Source of the DNA: Dioscorea cayenensis subsp. rotundata
Lineage: Eukaryota; Streptophyta; Magnoliopsida; Dioscoreales; Dioscoreaceae
Assembly (NCBI RefSeq): GCF_009730915.1
Contig: NC_052481.1
Span: forward strand, 21,612,461-21,676,460
DNA: 64,000 bases
Reading direction: 5' to 3'
Shown: positions 36,084 to 48,314 of the stretch, in pieces
How the letters are laid out: each line of letters opens with the position of its first letter
Position numbering within the stretch: the stretch's first letter is position 1
Program-made: the position numbers and the translations under genes
The notes under the pieces: generated by a model
The model's database searches: none
Told to the model about the DNA's origin: nothing
Seen by the model: the letters and a program-made list of their open reading frames with translations, nothing else

Positions 36084-39000
36084 ATGACGAAGCGCCGCTT
36101 CAGCGACAACGAATGCGACGGCGGCGCCGGCATCGGCGACCGTAAGGAGGAAGTGAAGCAGGAGAATTCTCGGAAGAATGGTTCGGTGTTCGAGGCCAGT
36201 GGAGAAGAAGCGGCGAATGATGACCTGGAAGTTGAGGAGGCTGCCAAGCCGATCGGTATGCCGGTTAGGGTTTCGGGGAAAGGGAGGAACAGGAATTTGC
36301 ACTTTGAGTCATTTGAACACTATGGCAATGTTTACAAACTCGTGATTATCCTCTTTCTCTCCTATCGATTCCTTTGTTATTTTGCTTTGAATGTGTTTTT
36401 GTGCGTTTGTTGAGATTTTTTTTTTTCGTTGTGTTTAGAATGATAATGTGCTCTTGTCGCCGGAGCATGTAAAAGAGAAGCCTTACATCGCCATTATTAA
36501 GGTGAGGAGTTCGATTGTGATTTATTTTTCACATTTTTACTGCTTTTTTATTATTATTATTTGAAAAGGATGGAAGAATTGTTGGACTATTTGTGTTTGT
36601 TTTGCTTTTTAAATCGTGGTGCTTTGTGAGTGTTTGAATGGTGTGTTTGATTTGTAGCATGGATAGATAGAAATTTTGATCCGAATCCTCACATGATTTT
36701 CCTGGATGTTATACAGTTCAATGTCTTTATTTTAAGATTTTTTTTTTAAAAAAAAAATTATGCTCTGGAATGTTGGTACATAGACTGAGCATTCATGCTA
36801 TAGTTTGATACCTGATTTTCTTAACCTCTAATATTTTAAATTATTCCTTATTCCTTTAAGGGGAGTATGCTCTGTTATTGAGGTGAATGAATGGAATGAT
36901 AGTTGAATTGGAAATCTCCAACTTTGTCATAGTTTATGCTTTGAAGATCCAGAATCCCTGTCTTTTATTTAGAAGCATCCACTAATTTGTCGATGTTTGA
37001 ATAGTTATCGTCAGACTCATAATGGAAGCTTTCTGGGCATGGTGTTCTCTAAATATTCATTTTTATTTTACTCTACGGGTGTTTGTAGGACATAACCCAA
37101 GATGTAAATGGCAGTGTGATGGTTACTGGGCAGTGGTTTTACCGCCCTGAAGAAGCAACTAAAGAGGGAGGTGGGACCTGGCAAGGAAGAGATACCAGAG
37201 AAATCTATTTCAGCTCCCACATTGATGAGCTTCCTGCAGAATGTGTGATGCACAAGTGTGTCATTCATTTCATTCCAATGCACAAGCAACCACCAATTCG
37301 TACAGAGTATCCAGGTTTCATTGTGCAAAAGTTTTATGATACTCTTCAGAAGAAGCTATGGAAATTAAATGAGTATGATCTTGACGATGATGTGAAACGT
37401 GAGATCACTCGTCTTGTTAATGAAACTAGAAAGCGTTTAGGAGAACTTCCAGATATTGTTGAAGATGCTCCTGCTAGTGTGAAGGATAAGCTGAAGGGCA
37501 AATTCCAAATCAGGAATCCGGCCCCACCTCCTCCTAATGCTTTGAGAGGTGGAATGACTGTGGCATCTAGCCATGGAGTGAAGGTGGATTCACCTAGTGC
37601 TTCTATTCCTGATGTCTCCAAGTACCTTAATATTCTAGTTAAATTCAAAGCTGAGACTGGAGTTGCAAACCGAGACAAGTGGTTAGCAAAGCTTCTCCAA
37701 GTAATCGAGCCTTCATGCAACTTGAAGGAATATCAGTCAGCAGAGAAAAGCACTAATGAAAATGGCAATGTAAGAATATGCTTTCTCCAGTGTCAGGCTT
37801 TACTATTAGAGGCTGTGCCTTTTTCCCCCCTTTGGATATTCATTCTCTCACGCTCTCATGGTTAGTTTACATAATAGTCCAATGATGATATATCTAACAA
37901 GCTTTTGCCGCTTGCTCTGCATTGCTATAACGTTCATACTGCCAACTTTTACTTTTTAAATCTGATGATTTATATTGATTATCTTTCATTACCCTCTTTT
38001 TTTTTATGAAAATAATGTTTTCACTCATTTTTTTGGAAGCTCTCCACAAGATGATTGCATTTGTGGTAGCGAGTAGTGAGGGCTTTTTGTGGTACCATTA
38101 TTTGTTAAAAACATAACTATATTGGTGCAAAAGATGAGGTAGAGGGCAGACTTGGGTTGTATTAACTTTATGTTATTCTGGTTTTGATATCTCATTCTCA
38201 TTAAAGGTTCTAATCTCTAGGGTTTTGGAAGAATTTGCTGGCCAGACACTGCTGTATCTGTGATTGCAGCACTTGAAAAAGCTTCATTTGACGCCTTTTC
38301 TTCTGATTTCCAAAAATATAACCAGAAGATGCGGCAATTGGATTTCAATCTAAAGGTCAGGATAAATAATTTCTAGCATTCAATTTCCCTGTTTGCCATT
38401 GATGGCATTTTACACTATCAATTTTGGAAGGCTTTAAGATTTTAATATTGTTGGATCTGTTGATCCCAGCTAATTTGCATGCATTGTTTTACTTACTCAA
38501 TGATGTGCCCTCTTTTCTTATCTATTTGTTAAACTGTGTATAAGTTTGGTTTCCATTTGTGATTTGTTAATTTTTATCATAATGAGAATATTAAGTCGTA
38601 CGATGTTAAAACAAACTTCACTTAAGTTGAAAATATTGATGAGATTTGTCATTTATGAAAATCTCAACTTATAATTTGAATGCCTTTTTATTTCATGGTG
38701 CCATTTATGTTTTATAATTTAAAAAATTCAATGTAGTTGTTTATGGTGAATTCTCAGAAAAGATTTTTTTCAGTCTACCAGCTTTTTTAGTCCTTAATGG
38801 ATATTGCTTTCTTCCATGCTTGTTTTACCACTCTATAATGTGCATCTTGGACTTCCTTTGCTTGTTTGAATTTATCACTTTTCTTTGTCAATACTGCACA
38901 CCTCTTATAATTAGTATTTGATGTTTTGGATTGTGTATTGAGGGATGGATAACTGATATTGAATGATATGCTGTGCAAGACGTGCATGTTATCGATCTTA

Positions 39001-41175
39001 TTATCATATGCATGATGCCAGTTAGGACTGCACTTCTTGTTCATGCATGCTATGTTGTCAACTGCATTCTCAGATGAGTCTGAAATTCCCATTTATGGAA
39101 GCTTGCTTTTGATGATTGTGTAACTTTTATGGCAATATCTTGTTTGATTATTCGAAGATGTCCAATTTTCTTTCCAAAATATAACTGATGAATATATGAT
39201 ATCTGTGATAAATAATTGGTTATCTCCTTCCATATCAATGCAAAACAAGGGAGTACTAGCTAGGCGTCTGCTGAACAAGGAGCTGGACGCTGCAGTCATC
39301 ATAAACATGCTTCCAAATGAACTAAAGGTATCCATTCAATTCCACTTGTTTTTTTTTTTTTAAAAAAGGTGAATATATTTTGCTTCTGTTTGTGATCAGT
39401 ATCATGTCTAGGGCCTAGGCTCTCGTCTTAGGATTAACAGTGGGGTTGCATACTCCAATCTTTCTAGCTTTTCATTTTAAGTTTCAATGGCGCACTTGTA
39501 AGTGCATTATGCATACAAACAGTAATGGACATCATTGTGCATGTGTTGGTTATTTTGATATCCTTCAAGCAATGTGGTTCGGATACATAAACTTACATAT
39601 CCATAGAGGTGATATGCAGCTTTTCTTTAAATACATTTTGATACATTAAGGACATGTTTGGATTGCATCCCTTCCATGTGACTATACTTTATATCAGTTT
39701 ATCTGAACAATAAGGGTTTTGTGTCACTTATGTTCTTTCCCGTCCACAGTCAATCTTTTTTCTTCTTTATTTTTTTCTAATTAAATGTGGACAAGGCACG
39801 TATTAGGGATATGCACATGCATAGAATTACTACTCTCAGCACATATATGCTCTCACCCTGTATAAGTTGAGATTGGAACCCACATCTTTAACGGGACACA
39901 AACACCCTACCTAGGGGATATGGTGCCAATTGACCAAGAGATTGTTGGCCTTAATTTTCCTTTCTCATTTTAATATCAATCTTCAATTTATTTAAGATAA
40001 TTTTTTTAAATCTTTTTAAACTCCATAATTTTTTTTTTTAATTTTTGTGATTTTATTCTTATTTTTCTATTTTTTTAATACTGATTTTCATGAATTTTGA
40101 TGATTTTAAGAATCTTGTGTTATTTTAATTTTAATTTTAATATGATTTGAATCCCTCTCTTGAGCCCTATTTCTTTAAAAAGAATTTGTTTTACTAAAAT
40201 GTTTGCCGCTCTTCTGAATTCAATGTGCTTATTTCTGACAGTATTCAGATATCTAGCTCATTATAGTGCCTGATACTCTCCAATACTTGAATACTCAAAA
40301 CCCATATCTACGTTCTTCTTACACTGCCTTTTAAGGATGAAATTATACCCTTCCTCGCTTGAAGTTCTCCAGCTAGATTTTCATTGCTTTAAATTTACTT
40401 TGTTGCTTGCACAAGAATGTAACTGTGTATATATTTGCTTCTTTACCGATAGCATTTCAGTGCATTGCGCATATATATATTGCTTCTGAACTGATATAGT
40501 CAGCATTTCAGGATGGCTTCACTGCACAAGAGAAAACATCAAAGGAGCCTGACGTGTCAAAAAAAATGCAGGTTATTGTCTCCTTCGTTGTGTGTATGTA
40601 CACCAGCAACCCGAAACATGCATACAAACTTATAGCATCAACCTCCGGTTATTCATGTTAATTTACCTGTGAAGCTATGATTATACTTGGCAACAATGAT
40701 TACAAATTCTACCCATCCAAAACTGAAACATAATAACTGATAAACCTCTCCTTGTAACATTGTGTTTCATTGGAAAATGGACTGCAAAGAACTTTGCTAA
40801 CTATGTTAGGCTTATTCAATCAGATGACTGATGCTCGCTGTCCAAGGTGCATGGAGAAGAAAGTTGGTGTTGCAAGTATCATCCAGACTGCAGGACATAT
40901 GGACCGGTACCAGGTCTGACAATTTCCTCTTTCCTGTTTTCTGTTAACTACTTGCTTTCATTTTAACATACTTTATCGACTGTGTTTAGAGTGACTTGAA
41001 CAGATTAATCACTCAATTGATATGCTTTAATTGCATCAACTAATTTTAGACATTGTTACATGTACAAATCTTGCAGCTGGAATGCAATGGCTGTGGCCGC
41101 ACATGGTATACCTCACGCGATGCCGTCTCATTTTTAACAACAGATTCACCCACAAACACCGCAAAACCAAACTGA
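36084..41175 (+). CDS. BAH domain / TFIIS-type protein (AIPP3/BDT1-like), 8 exons
   Basis: Coding exons by GT-AG borders: 36084-36341, 36439-36501, 37089-37769, 38221-38355, 39250-39327, 40512-40571, 40824-40913 and 41077-41175. All join in phase 0 and give about 487 residues. The order is: acidic, basic N-terminus (MTKRRFSDNECDGG); BAH domain about 75-215 (NVYKL, NDNVLLSPEHVKEKPYIAII, TGQWFYRPEE, REIYFSSHIDELPAE); linker; TFIIS central-like bundle (ALEKASFDAFSSDFQKY, RRLLNKELDAAVIINMLPNE); and a C4 zinc ribbon (CPRC, CNGC). The layout resembles Arabidopsis BAH proteins of the AIPP3/BDT1 group, which read H3K27me3 and repress transcription with PHD partners (recalled, not tested). An upstream in-frame ATG at 35841 is thought non-coding. 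The exon 5 acceptor (ACAAG/GGAGTA) is the least certain border. Confidence 0.85.
39785..39960 (-). mobile_element. SINE-like copy in intron 5 of the BAH gene
   Basis: On the minus strand it has an A-box-like 'TCTTGGTCAATTGGCACC', a B-box-like 'GTGGGTTCCAATCTC' and a 3' end GTGCCTTGTCCACATTT. That end matches the copy at 49.8 kb (GTGGCTTGTCCACATTT). Confidence 0.5.
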
Positions 41176-41651
41176 GCTCCACCAGCCACCGTGACGCTTG
41201 TAAATGACAGCGAAAGCTTGAGAAGCCACCCCTTGTTGTTCTTCTTCAAAACTGCATAGATGCAAACTTGCTTGTGTAACAAAAGTAGAAAACTATGACT
41301 TCTAAATGCTGGTAGATAACAGTTGTGTTTTTCATTGGTAGACTCCTGTGCATACAATAGGTGGTACTGACTTTAAGGACAACGGCTAACTCTTTATAGA
41401 CAGTTTTTTTTTGCTTTGTGGATGTTCTCTTGATTATCTGCACAGCTTATGAATTCAATGCTAGCTCTGATTTTCATTTCTAGTTCTATGAGCAGGTTTA
41501 TGCTATGATTATGTGGTTATTAACTTTGTCAGGAGTCAGGATGCCTTTGCCATATGTTAAAAATAATAAAACTACTCGTTGCCTTTTTTTTTTCTTTTTT
41601 CTTATTGTGTTTGTATGTCCATTTGTTCTGTTTAGTTGCTTTAATAAATAT

Positions 41652-41725
41652 GTGGTTTATCTACTGAGTAATAGTAATAGTAATAGTAATAGTAATAGTA
41701 ATTATTATTATTATTATTATTATAA
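41652..41725 (+). repeat. LINE terminal hairpin followed by (AGTAAT)n / (ATT)n
   Basis: GTGG-TTTAT-CTAC (41652-41664) is followed at once by AGTAAT repeats and then ATT repeats to about 41725. It lies between the convergent BAH and chlorophyllase genes. It looks like the 3' tip of a LINE whose tail has turned into a microsatellite. Confidence 0.55.
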
Positions 41726-41764
41726 TAAACTAGTCTCTTTGGTACTTTTCCAAACAAACAAACG

Positions 41765-41830
41765 CAACTTTTATTCCTACTGTTATTGCATCCCCTGTTT
41801 CATTCCTTCTTATTCTTATTTCTTGGGAAC
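41765..41830. repeat. Dispersed repeat shared with 53785-53850
   Basis: 'ATCCCCTGTTTCATTCCTTC' here against 'ATCCCCTATTTCATTCCTTC' at 53.8 kb, with similarity extending to both sides (TCTTATTTCTTGGGAAC against TCTTATTTTCTGGGAAC). The type is unknown. Confidence 0.6.
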
Positions 41831-41946
41831 AAAATAGATACAAGAGAGTACAACAACCAAAAGAACATCAAAACTGAACAAACATGGTATTCTTCAACTT
41901 AATTAAAAAAACATAAACATAATAAGAAAACTAAAACATCATCATC

Positions 41947-43952
41947 TCATTCCAATCGACGCTCAACAGGGGAAAGCTCAGCAGGAGCATCAAGAGAACC
42001 ATAAAAAATGGCTTCAAGACTCTCATTATCTTCCATCAAATAAGCCTTCAAAAAAGCCACCATTATACCCCCTGTTGACCTCCTCATTAAATCCTTACAA
42101 TTCACCCCATTAGTACACACACACTTGGTCACTTTGGGAGCATCATCATCCAACATATCAAGATGACCATAATCCTTCACAACAACATGATAACATGGAG
42201 GTTTACACTCATAGTAGAACTCTTTATGATTAACTCCCTCTGGAGCACAAGCAGGGAAAAACATGTTCTTCTTCTTCTCTCCAAGTCCAGTTCCAATCAC
42301 CATTGCTGGAATTCTAAGCTCCATTGAAGATGGTTTACCGGTTAAAATCCTTGGAGGGATTTGATAACCTTTAAAAGGTCCAGCCACCGGGTCAACTCCA
42401 ATTAAGGCTGAGAACTTTAGAGTTGTCTTGGTGCATCCAAAGATAAGAGAAAAGGCTGCATGGCCACCTCTACTGTGACCTTTGTTTTGTTCAAATATAT
42501 ATATATATATATATATGGAAAAACAAAGGAGATGATTATTATTTATTGCTGTAAGAAAAAATCTAAGTATATATATATATACATATATATTAAAAATAAT
42601 ATAGATAATTATTTGTAAGGGAGCCAGACATCCCTTGCCTGAATTTAATAACAGTTTCGATAACATCGTTAGATCATGATGGAAGAGCACATACATGATG
42701 TGCCGGAACAGTGACAAACGTAGATCACACCTGACTCCACTCATCGACTATAGCTTGCACTTTTCATCGTCACACAGCAGCAGAACGAGAGAATCTGAGC
42801 CACGTCGACTCCTCCATTCATTCACCAGCACTGCATTTATACACACCTAGCGCACTATGAGTCGCATAGCATGGCTAGAGCATTCAATCTAAACAAATAT
42901 TACAAACAAACATAATCACAGTGTTTTAAGCATCCCCAGATGCATTACAACCAAACACAGCGCTAAACAGATTCATTTCTTTCTTGTTTTGAGTCCCGAC
43001 ACAAGGCGCACTCAAGGCTGAATTCATGGAGACAAGTCTGAGTGCAGCAAATGACTTGAATTCTTGGGACTCAAAACAAGAAAGAAATGAATGTTGTTTA
43101 GCTGCTTGTGTTTGGTTGTAATGCATCTGGGGATGCTTAAAACTACCTGTTGTTATGTTTGTTTGTAATATTTGTTTAGATTGAATATTCTCTAGCCATG
43201 TACTGTGCGACCATGATGGTTGGTCTGCTAGGTGTTTGTATAAATGCCTGGTACTTAATTGAATGAATGGAGGAGTCATTTTGTGTGTGAAAATCTCCAG
43301 ATTTCTTACTCATTCTTCTTTGCTCTTATTGTATGACATTAAAGTGCTTAAGCTTATAGTCAATTGAGTGGAATTCAAGGTGTGATTAATACATTGCTTT
43401 GTCACTGGATTCCAGCAGCATAGTGTGTATGTGTGCTGCTCTTCCATTCACTTGATCCTAACACCTGCCAGTGCAAGCTTTTGTAAATTAGCTTCAACTC
43501 CAGTTGGTAACAAAGCTTGGAGGTTTCCGGCCAACCAGTCAGTGACCTCTGCTGCTCCGGTGATGCCTCCGGTGGAGCATGGTAGTATAACAGAAAGCTG
43601 ACATTCATAAAAACAATTGGACGTAGAATAATATATTGGTACTTTCACTTGCATGCATATATGAGCTAGTACTGTGTATGGGAATTAGATAGTAATTAAT
43701 TTATTTTTAAAAAAAAAGTACCTGAGGTGCCACAAGGATGAAGCCATGAGAGGAGATGTGGTTGAGGAGTAGAGAGTAGTAGTTGTTGGAGAGAAGAAAG
43801 CCATGGAGAAAGAGAACCACTGGGTATTTCCCTGATTCACTTGGGGTTACAATGAGAAGAGGTTTTGGTGGAGATGAACAATCCTCTTTTTGTATTATTA
43901 TTTTTTGGACCGTTAGCTTTCCCATTTCAAACACATTCTTCTTTGATTCCAT
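41947..43952 (-). CDS. CLH: Chlorophyllase, 3 exons
   Basis: Coding exons (minus): 43952-43722, 43597-43465 and 42479-41947, all with GT-AG borders, giving about 298 residues. The protein begins MESKKNVFEMGKLTVQKII and has YPVVLFLHGFLLSNNYYSLL. It carries the lipase-type nucleophile motif GHSRGG, rebuilt across the exon 2/3 junction (LALAG | HSRGGHAAF), and the usual GVDPVAGPFKG and VKDYGHLDMLDD (likely His of the triad). Chlorophyllase removes phytol from chlorophyll to give chlorophyllide (EC 3.1.1.14). The GHSRGG serine motif and the length near 300 fit the family. No clear plastid transit peptide is visible. It is convergent with the BAH gene, with 771 bp between the stops. Intron 2 carries a large foldback. 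I see no defect in the coding sequence. CLH1 and CLH2 cannot be told apart. Confidence 0.92.
42485..42600. repeat. (TA)n tracts at the 3' end of chlorophyllase intron 2
   Basis: Two AT arrays (42496-42517 and 42568-42591) lie within about 110 bp of the intron 2 acceptor. Confidence 0.85.
42807..43277. repeat. Large inverted repeat (foldback) in chlorophyllase intron 2
   Basis: Arms at 42807-42997 and 43066-43277 are reverse complements, with a 68-bp spacer. Identical stretches include 'CAATCTAAACAAATATTACA' and onward (about 34 nt), 'AAGCATCCCCAGATGCATTA' and onward (about 36 nt) and 'TTCATTTCTTTCTTGTTTTG' and onward (about 27 nt). The left arm has lost some short pieces. Transcribed with the intron, this would form a hairpin of about 190-200 bp. 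No transposase and no known MITE ends are recognised. Confidence 0.88.
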
Positions 43953-43994
43953 TGTGTATAATATTTCTCTCCAATTTTCTTGGAATAATGTTGA

Positions 43995-44004
43995 TGATAT
44001 ATAG
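43995..44004 (-). promoter_or_regulatory. TATA box of chlorophyllase
   Basis: On the minus strand CTATATATCA lies about 43-52 bp before the ATG, a normal place for a plant TATA box with a very short 5' UTR. A LINE 3' end begins about 107 bp further upstream (44111). Confidence 0.5.
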
Positions 44005-44110
44005 AGAAATGAATGGGTGGCTAGGCAAAGGATTTATGCAGGAGAGGTTTAGTTCAATGGCATTTTTTTATATGAAATCACTTCCATGTTCAATGGTATG
44101 TATGAATAAA

Positions 44111-46530
44111 GTGGATAAACCACATATTTATTTAAAAAAAGAGAAGGTAATGTAAAAACACCAAGTACGTAATAAAAAAATAAAAGTACTGTACATAAGA
44201 AAAATAGTAAAGACTCGCTTTTCCTCACCAGGATGAGGAAAAACAATCAAGACTCGAAAAGAAAAAAACGTAAAAACAAGGAGAGAAAAGATAACAAGTC
44301 GGGCCGTGAGAATCAACCATCGTGAGACACAGCTCGCCCAAAGAACAACGAGAGCGGATTACTCCCCGACTAGAGGTGTGCAATCGAATCACCACTGGGA
44401 TCGAGCTGATCTAGAGCTCGTGAAGTTAAGAGAGCGCTTGATCCTCTAAACAAAGATCGAGGGTTCCTCACCGATGGGCCTCCGTGATCTACGTAAAAGA
44501 AAGAAGCAAATTAGTTGTTTTTGTAGAGAGTAGAAAAAAATGGGAGACCTGAATTTGATTTAAAAATGGTTGTTGTGCTCCAGCCCAAATATTCCGTAAG
44601 ATGGCTTTCAGAACGTAGATCCCGATAATCCTGGAAGTAGGATTCAAAGAGGGGATCCAAGTGGTCCAGATATTAGAAACAGAGGATGGAAGAGTATCAA
44701 TATCTAATAAACATTTGAAGTAAGACCAGATTCTTTCTGAGAAAATACAATCAATGAAAAGTTGGTCCATTGTTTCTGAGTTGTTATGACATAGAATACA
44801 TGTGTCAGTGGCATTTGGATTACAACTTTTTTTAAACAGATTCTCAAGAGTCAGAATTTTATTTTCCTAGGCAAGCCAACAGAATAAAGTTATTTTACTA
44901 GGTGATTTTATCTTCCAGAATTTGGAGTATAGTTGACTGCGAATTCCTCCATCAATAAGAAAGTTGTAGTATGATTTGACAGAGAAGGCTCCATTTCTAT
45001 TTAATAACCAGAAAAAGGAATCCTCTTGGTCATTGGGACAATTTGGAATATAATTTTGAATTATGACAAAATCGTCTGTGGAGGTTGTTCTGAATGGATT
45101 ACCACTGGAATTAAGAATATGAATAAATTGTCTTACTGTAATCCAAGAAAAAGAACAGTCCAAAAAAGTGATGACCAACGATCTTTTGGAGATAGACCCT
45201 CTAACCATCTATCAAACCAAAAAAGTGTATTATTACCATTCCCAATTAATTTGGTTATAAAGGATCGAAATGAGGGTAGAATGGCATTAATTCCCAACCA
45301 GAAGAAAGACTTATTTCTAGGTGGTTGATGATATAAAATGCCAGGCGATTCTCTAATCGTGTAGTTGGCATTGATTATCTTGGTCCAACAGGAAACCGAC
45401 TTTGTTGTGATTTTACACCACCACTTACCCGAAAGAACGCTGCTGTCAAGACCAGAACTCCAAAAATTCTCCAACCACCCATGTTACTGTGGTCGATGAT
45501 TCTTTTCCAAGCAATTAATCTAATTCCCCTAAGATCCCGGATCCCGGCCCCTTCCAAAGAAAAATCTCTTCCCGATTTTTATCAATCTCATGAATCGACT
45601 CCAAGCAGAAGTTTAAATAATGATATCCAAAGACAATCGGAAGTGATGAAAGTACTGAATTGATAAGGGTAAGTCGACCCCTGTGGAAAGGTAAATTGCT
45701 TTCCAGCCACGAAAGCCTCATCGCGATCGTATCAATTAACCTTGTCCAATCTTGTCGCCCAGGACGCCTACCGAGAGGGAAACACCTGTATGTAATGGGT
45801 AGACAATCCCTATTGTAATTGAGAATTCTAGATCAAGATGAGTGAGGTTGGTAACCAAAATTTGTGGAGTAAAGACAGCTCTTTGAAAAATTAATTGAAA
45901 GACCAGAACAACCTTCAAAGAGATAAAGAAATAATTTAATGATTTTGGGATCATCATGTCCACCAGCAGAAAAAATAATTAAATCATCTGCATATTGTAA
46001 TTGACATATGTTGTTTGAGTGGTTGAGCTGAACTCCAACTAAAACTTCAGAATTAATAGCATGGTAGAACATAGCACTGAGGGTATCAACCGCTAAGGCG
46101 AAAAGGAGGGGAGAAAGGGGGTCACCTTGTCTTAATCCTCTTTTGCATCGGATATACACCTGAGGTGTTCCATTAATGAGAATTTGTGTTTTGGTAGTAT
46201 TGAGAATGGTGTGTATCCAAGAAATCCAGCAGTTGCCAAAACCTCTAGCTTCAAGAATTTCAAGAAGAAAGTTCCAGTCTAATGAATTAAAAGCTTTAGC
46301 AAAATCAACCTTTAAAGCAAAGCCAAGTAATTTCTTTTTTTGAAGATTAAAGATCACTTCCCGGGCAAAGAATAATGTTATCAAAGAATGCATCTACCCT
46401 TAATGAATCCGGATTGTGATATGTCAACTAATTCCCCAATTTTCTGACTCAATCTTGAAGCAAGAATTTTGGAAATGATTTTACAAGTGGAATTGATGAG
46501 ACTGATGGGTCTAAAATCTGTGACCCTCGC
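44111..46530 (-). mobile_element. 5'-truncated LINE, minus strand, upstream of chlorophyllase
   Basis: A 2.4-kb LINE from within reverse transcriptase (VTDFRPISLI at 46520) to the 3' UTR. RT keeps VDFAKAFNSLDWNFLLEILE, GLRQGDPLSPLLFALAVDT and the catalytic LQYADDLIIFSAGG. The thumb and zf-RVT parts follow in several frames (INANYTIRESPGILYHQPP, NRNGAFSVKSYYNFLIDGGI, MDQLFIDCIFSERIWSYF). The 3' UTR has hairpin CCTCA-TCCTGG-TGAGG, extended by A/T pairs (44219-44242), and terminal GTGG-TTTAT-CCAC (44111-44123). It is inactive through stops and truncation. Confidence 0.87.
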
Positions 46531-46544
46531 TAGTATAATTTATG

Positions 46545-46740
46545 AAAAAAGGTGGATAAATCATTTTTCATTGAACATGGTATGTGATTGTGTTATTAAA
46601 ATAAAAGATAGAACAAAAAAGTCACATAAGCAACTATAGAAAAATAGTGACAAGATAGACATTCACTAGATGCAAAGAATACAGAAAAACAAAACTGAGA
46701 CAACAATTGAAAGGTTTAGGTAAAATACCCTATTTAGTCA
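46545..46740 (-). mobile_element. Possible LINE 3' tip, degenerate
   Basis: ATGA-TTTAT-CCAC on the minus strand (46552-46564) and an adjacent A-rich stretch resemble the LINE terminus. The left half of the stem is mutated and no coding part remains. It directly abuts the truncated end of the 44111-46530 LINE. Confidence 0.35.
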
Positions 46741-47939
46741 TTGTTTTTTACACAACTGCCCTTTCGATTCCCTCAGTATTTTTAATTTATCCCTCGAGAT
46801 GTTCATCTATTATTGAGATCCGGCAAACTAAATCCGTGGCAAATTAGGTCCAGTGCCTTCACCGCCATTTTTTGTCGTCTCATCCGTACTATCAATATTA
46901 CTCTCTTTATTTATATAACTTAGGAAATCGAAGATGGGTAAATTTGAAAGAAAGAATAAATATTGCTTTAATATTATAAAACGATAACTATTTTGGAATA
47001 ATTTTTTTCTCTTAAAACAACTTGTCTTTTAGAATGAAGGGAGTATTATAACAACTTAGTCCCTCATCCAGTTGTAGCTGTTAGTTTTCATCTCTCATAT
47101 GCACTCACAGTGCACTACATTCGTATAAACAAACACCGCAATGTTAATTGAATGTAGTCAATCAAGGTGATGGATAAAAAGGATTAAAATGGATGAGGTT
47201 GTTTAGTTGAGGCACCATAATGAACAATGACTCGTAGTGCAGATTATATGCACTTCTATGGCAATGGTCGGCTGCACTTCGCCAGAGATTGGTGGGCTAG
47301 GGTTGGAGGAAAAAAGATGGAGCAAAGAAGAAGGGAAAGAGGGTTACAGGGTTTGGATCTCGAACCCATTTATTTAGAAAAGAAGCCAAAATATAAAAAA
47401 TAATTTTTTTAATTAATATTTAATCGGTAAAAATACCACATTATCACACAAATAGACAGAGCAACGAATGGCCGTGAGGGGCTTGACCTAATTTGCCCGA
47501 TTTCAACAATAGAGAGACCTATTGAGGACAAATTAAAATATAGGGATTAAAGAGGTAGATTGTGTAAATTACAAGAACTAAATAAGGTATTCTATCACTT
47601 TTGTTTTTGATTTATCATAAAATGACATAAAAATTATTTGCACAGGATTTAGAAAAGAAGACTCAATTATCCAACTATTATTTTCCATGTGAAATCATAT
47701 ACAAGTTAAACAAAAAGAAAAAAAAATAAAATAAAATTGTAGCAAAAATATTAAAATGGTATCGTATCTTTCATTATGGTTGGAAGGTTCTTATTGGTAA
47801 AAGTATCTTTTGTTATGGTTGGAAGGTTCCTATTGGTAAAAGTATCTTTTGTTATAGCAGACCAGTATCTTTTAGCATTGTGCTACCACTTGTTGAAAGA
47901 TTTCTTCTCAAAGATTGTTTTCTGAGGTTGATCTTGTTG
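46741..47939. other. Intergenic DNA, no gene seen
   Basis: AT-rich, with a short direct repeat 'GTATCTTTTGTTATGGTTGG' near 47764 and 47801. Confidence 0.45.
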
Positions 47940-47965
47940 GGACGCAGTGGTTAACCTGGTCCATA

Positions 47966-48095
47966 GTCCCACATCGGTTGTGAGACGCATTCTCTCTAGC
48001 TTCATATACCCTTACCAAACCTTCCCCACAACTGCAGTTATGGAGAAGTTAGGGTAGTGGGTCGCTATGTAACAGATCTTTGATGCTGAATTTTA
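47966..48095 (+). promoter_or_regulatory. snRNA-type promoter motif (USE plus TATA) with possible small RNA unit
   Basis: GTCCCACATCG (47966-47976) is a perfect match to the plant upstream sequence element RTCCCACATCG of U-snRNA genes. A TATA-like CATATACC begins 27-28 bp later (48003-48010). About 80 bp further lies 'TTTTATTTTT' (48090 region), a possible Pol III stop. The sequence between is no snRNA, 7SL or snoRNA I recognise. The spacing lies between the usual Pol III (about 24) and Pol II (about 34) values. LTR and TRIM ends can also carry TCCCACATCGG, which is the main alternative. Confidence 0.35.
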
Positions 48096-48314
48096 TTTTT
48101 CCCTTAATGTGTTGTTTATGATTTACTCATTTTATTCAAAATAAAAATTAGTAGATTAAAAAAGCATCTAACTAATATTTCATTGTCTAACAACATCTAC
48201 AATTTAGAGGAGTAGTTCTGTTAAAAATTTAAAATTAATAAACTATGAGAAGCCAACTCAAAAACTATTGTTTGTTGTTTATTTGAACTTGAAACGTAAA
48301 AGATAAGGTCCACA

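Noticed and set aside
37346..37720. Minus-strand frame of 124 codons in the BAH gene
   Set aside because: Antisense of exon 3, which has clear BAH/TFIIS coding sequence and splice borders.
41666..41700. CRISPR-like regular repeats
   Set aside because: A simple 6-bp microsatellite (AGTAAT) in a plant genome with no spacers. No CRISPR array is expected or seen in this window.
44019..44040. Shared 'TGGCTAGGCAAAG' with 55425 as evidence of a common element
   Set aside because: Only about 13 bases match and the flanks are unrelated, so chance is likely.
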